Below are positions 15,438 through 16,127 of a stretch of 16,127 bases of DNA, in pieces. Both the position numbers and the translations under genes were made by a program. The stretch comes from Pseudomonadota bacterium. GTDB lineage: Bacteria; Pseudomonadota; Alphaproteobacteria; HIMB59; GCA-002718135. The stretch spans positions 1 to 16,127 of the forward strand of contig JAQBWI010000014.1 of assembly GCA_027625355.1 (NCBI GenBank), read 5' to 3'. The notes below the pieces were generated by a model. That model was given only the letters and a program-made list of their open reading frames with translations. It was not told the DNA's origin and ran no database searches. Numbering within the stretch: position 1 is the first letter of the stretch; each line of letters starts with the position of its first letter.

Positions 15438-16127
15438 TGTTTGAGTTACAATTCTTTTTAATTGGAATTATTCAGGGAGTCACAGAGTTTTTACCAATTA
15501 GCTCCTCTGGTCATTTAGTTTTATTTGCACAATTGACTAATTGGGAAGATCAAGGATTGTTTACTGATATTGCAGTTCATTTTGGCACTTTGTTTGCTGT
15601 TGTGATATATTTAAGAAAGGACATTTATTATTTCTTAACCAATATTTTTCAATTTAAACTCTTTGAAGATCAGATAATTTTTAAAATTATTTTAGCAACA
15701 CTTCCTGCAATTATTTTAGGATATTTTATTTATGATTATGTCAGTTTATATTTTAGAAGTATTCAATTAATTGCTTTATCAAGTATTGTATTTGCTATTA
15801 TTTTATTCTTTGCTGATAGAGTCAGAATGGAAAGTAAAAGTTGGAATAAAATCACTTACACAGAAGCCCTTGTTGTAGGATTATTTCAAGTACTAGCATT
15901 TATTCCAGGTGCCAGTAGGGCAGGAGTGACTATTACAGGTGCACGATTATTAGGATACGATAGATTAAATTCAGCTAGATTCTCTATGTTACTGTCAATT
16001 CCCATTATTCTTGCATCAATGACATTGTCTTTGATCAATATATTTAACGATGAGTATGTTGCAGCAAATTTATATCAATCATTTTCTGCAGCCTTAGTAG
16101 CCTTTATTACGGCCTTATTATCAATTA
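15437..16127 (+). CDS. uppP: Undecaprenyl-diphosphatase, 3' end missing
   Basis: UppP (BacA) dephosphorylates undecaprenyl diphosphate in the inner membrane, recycling the lipid carrier for peptidoglycan synthesis. The frame opens at an ATG overlapping the sbcB stop (TAATG) and remains open to the window edge, giving 230 residues of a family usually 260-280. The first signature, QGVTEFLPISSSGH, contains Glu17 and His26 (E. coli Glu21 and His30). The second, PGASRAG, contains Ser160 and Arg161. Ala162 replaces the second serine of the usual SRSG. The product has multiple hydrophobic segments throughout. It supplies the same wall pathway as mrdA and rodA at the other end of the window. Confidence 0.95.
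   Translation, partial: MFELQFFLIGIIQGVTEFLPISSSGHLVLFAQLTNWEDQGLFTDIAVHFGTLFAVVIYLRKDIYYFLTNIFQFKLFEDQIIFKIILATLPAIILGYFIYDYVSLYFRSIQLIALSSIVFAIILFFADRVRMESKSWNKITYTEALVVGLFQVLAFIPGASRAGVTITGARLLGYDRLNSARFSMLLSIPIILASMTLSLINIFNDEYVAANLYQSFSAALVAFITALLSI

Noticed and set aside
1..16127. CRISPR arrays, insertion sequences, tRNA or rRNA genes, direct repeats
   Set aside because: I looked for regularly spaced repeats, transposase motifs, terminal inverted repeats and cloverleaf-like sequences and saw none; nearly all of the window is accounted for by protein genes.

Overview
The window looks like an AT-rich, tightly packed genome of a Gram-negative marine-type alphaproteobacterium, of the kind seen in SAR11/HIMB59-like lineages. 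The reasons are the very low GC, start/stop overlaps at most gene junctions, an alphaproteobacterial-looking RodA, and a branched-chain amino-acid-type ABC transporter with a periplasmic binding protein. The lineage is an inference; no rRNA or tRNA gene is present to anchor it.

Layout. (1) Positions 1-2669: the 3' part of mrdA (PBP2, running in from the left edge) and rodA, the elongasome transpeptidase and glycosyltransferase pair, overlapping by 4 bp. (2) 2662-6521: livG, livF, livH and livM on the same strand. livG starts inside the end of rodA, so cell-wall and transporter genes may share a transcript. (3) 6537-6566: a perfect 12-bp hairpin that can end transcription from both sides. (4) 6593-7774: livJ on the minus strand, the secreted substrate-binding protein of the same transporter class, convergent with its permease genes. 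(5) 7775-7879: a divergent intergenic region. (6) 7880-13696: an L-2-hydroxyglutarate-oxidase-like flavoprotein gene, then deoC, a two-domain ALDH16-type aldehyde dehydrogenase, fucU/rbsD and a ribokinase-family gene. (7) 13706-13885: a 59-residue two-helix membrane protein. (8) 13923-16127: sbcB (exodeoxyribonuclease I), overlapping the start of uppP (undecaprenyl-diphosphatase), which runs off the right edge.

How the genes may work together. The most interesting block is 9014-13696. Its four products form a plausible complete route from free 2-deoxyribose to central metabolism: anomer/ring-form interconversion (FucU/RbsD family), phosphorylation (PfkB kinase), cleavage of deoxyribose-5-phosphate to glyceraldehyde-3-phosphate and acetaldehyde (DeoC), and oxidation of acetaldehyde to acetate (ALDH16). 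Two sequence details support this reading. The kinase has Val where E. coli ribokinase has the ribose-contacting Asn14, and the aldehyde dehydrogenase gene overlaps deoC by one base. This would give a physiological role to the little-understood ALDH16 family. The divergently transcribed binding-protein gene and the flavoprotein upstream of deoC could belong to the same regulon, but that is speculative.

No mobile elements, CRISPR arrays, tRNAs, rRNAs or phage genes were seen, and no gene-free stretch exceeds 300 bases.
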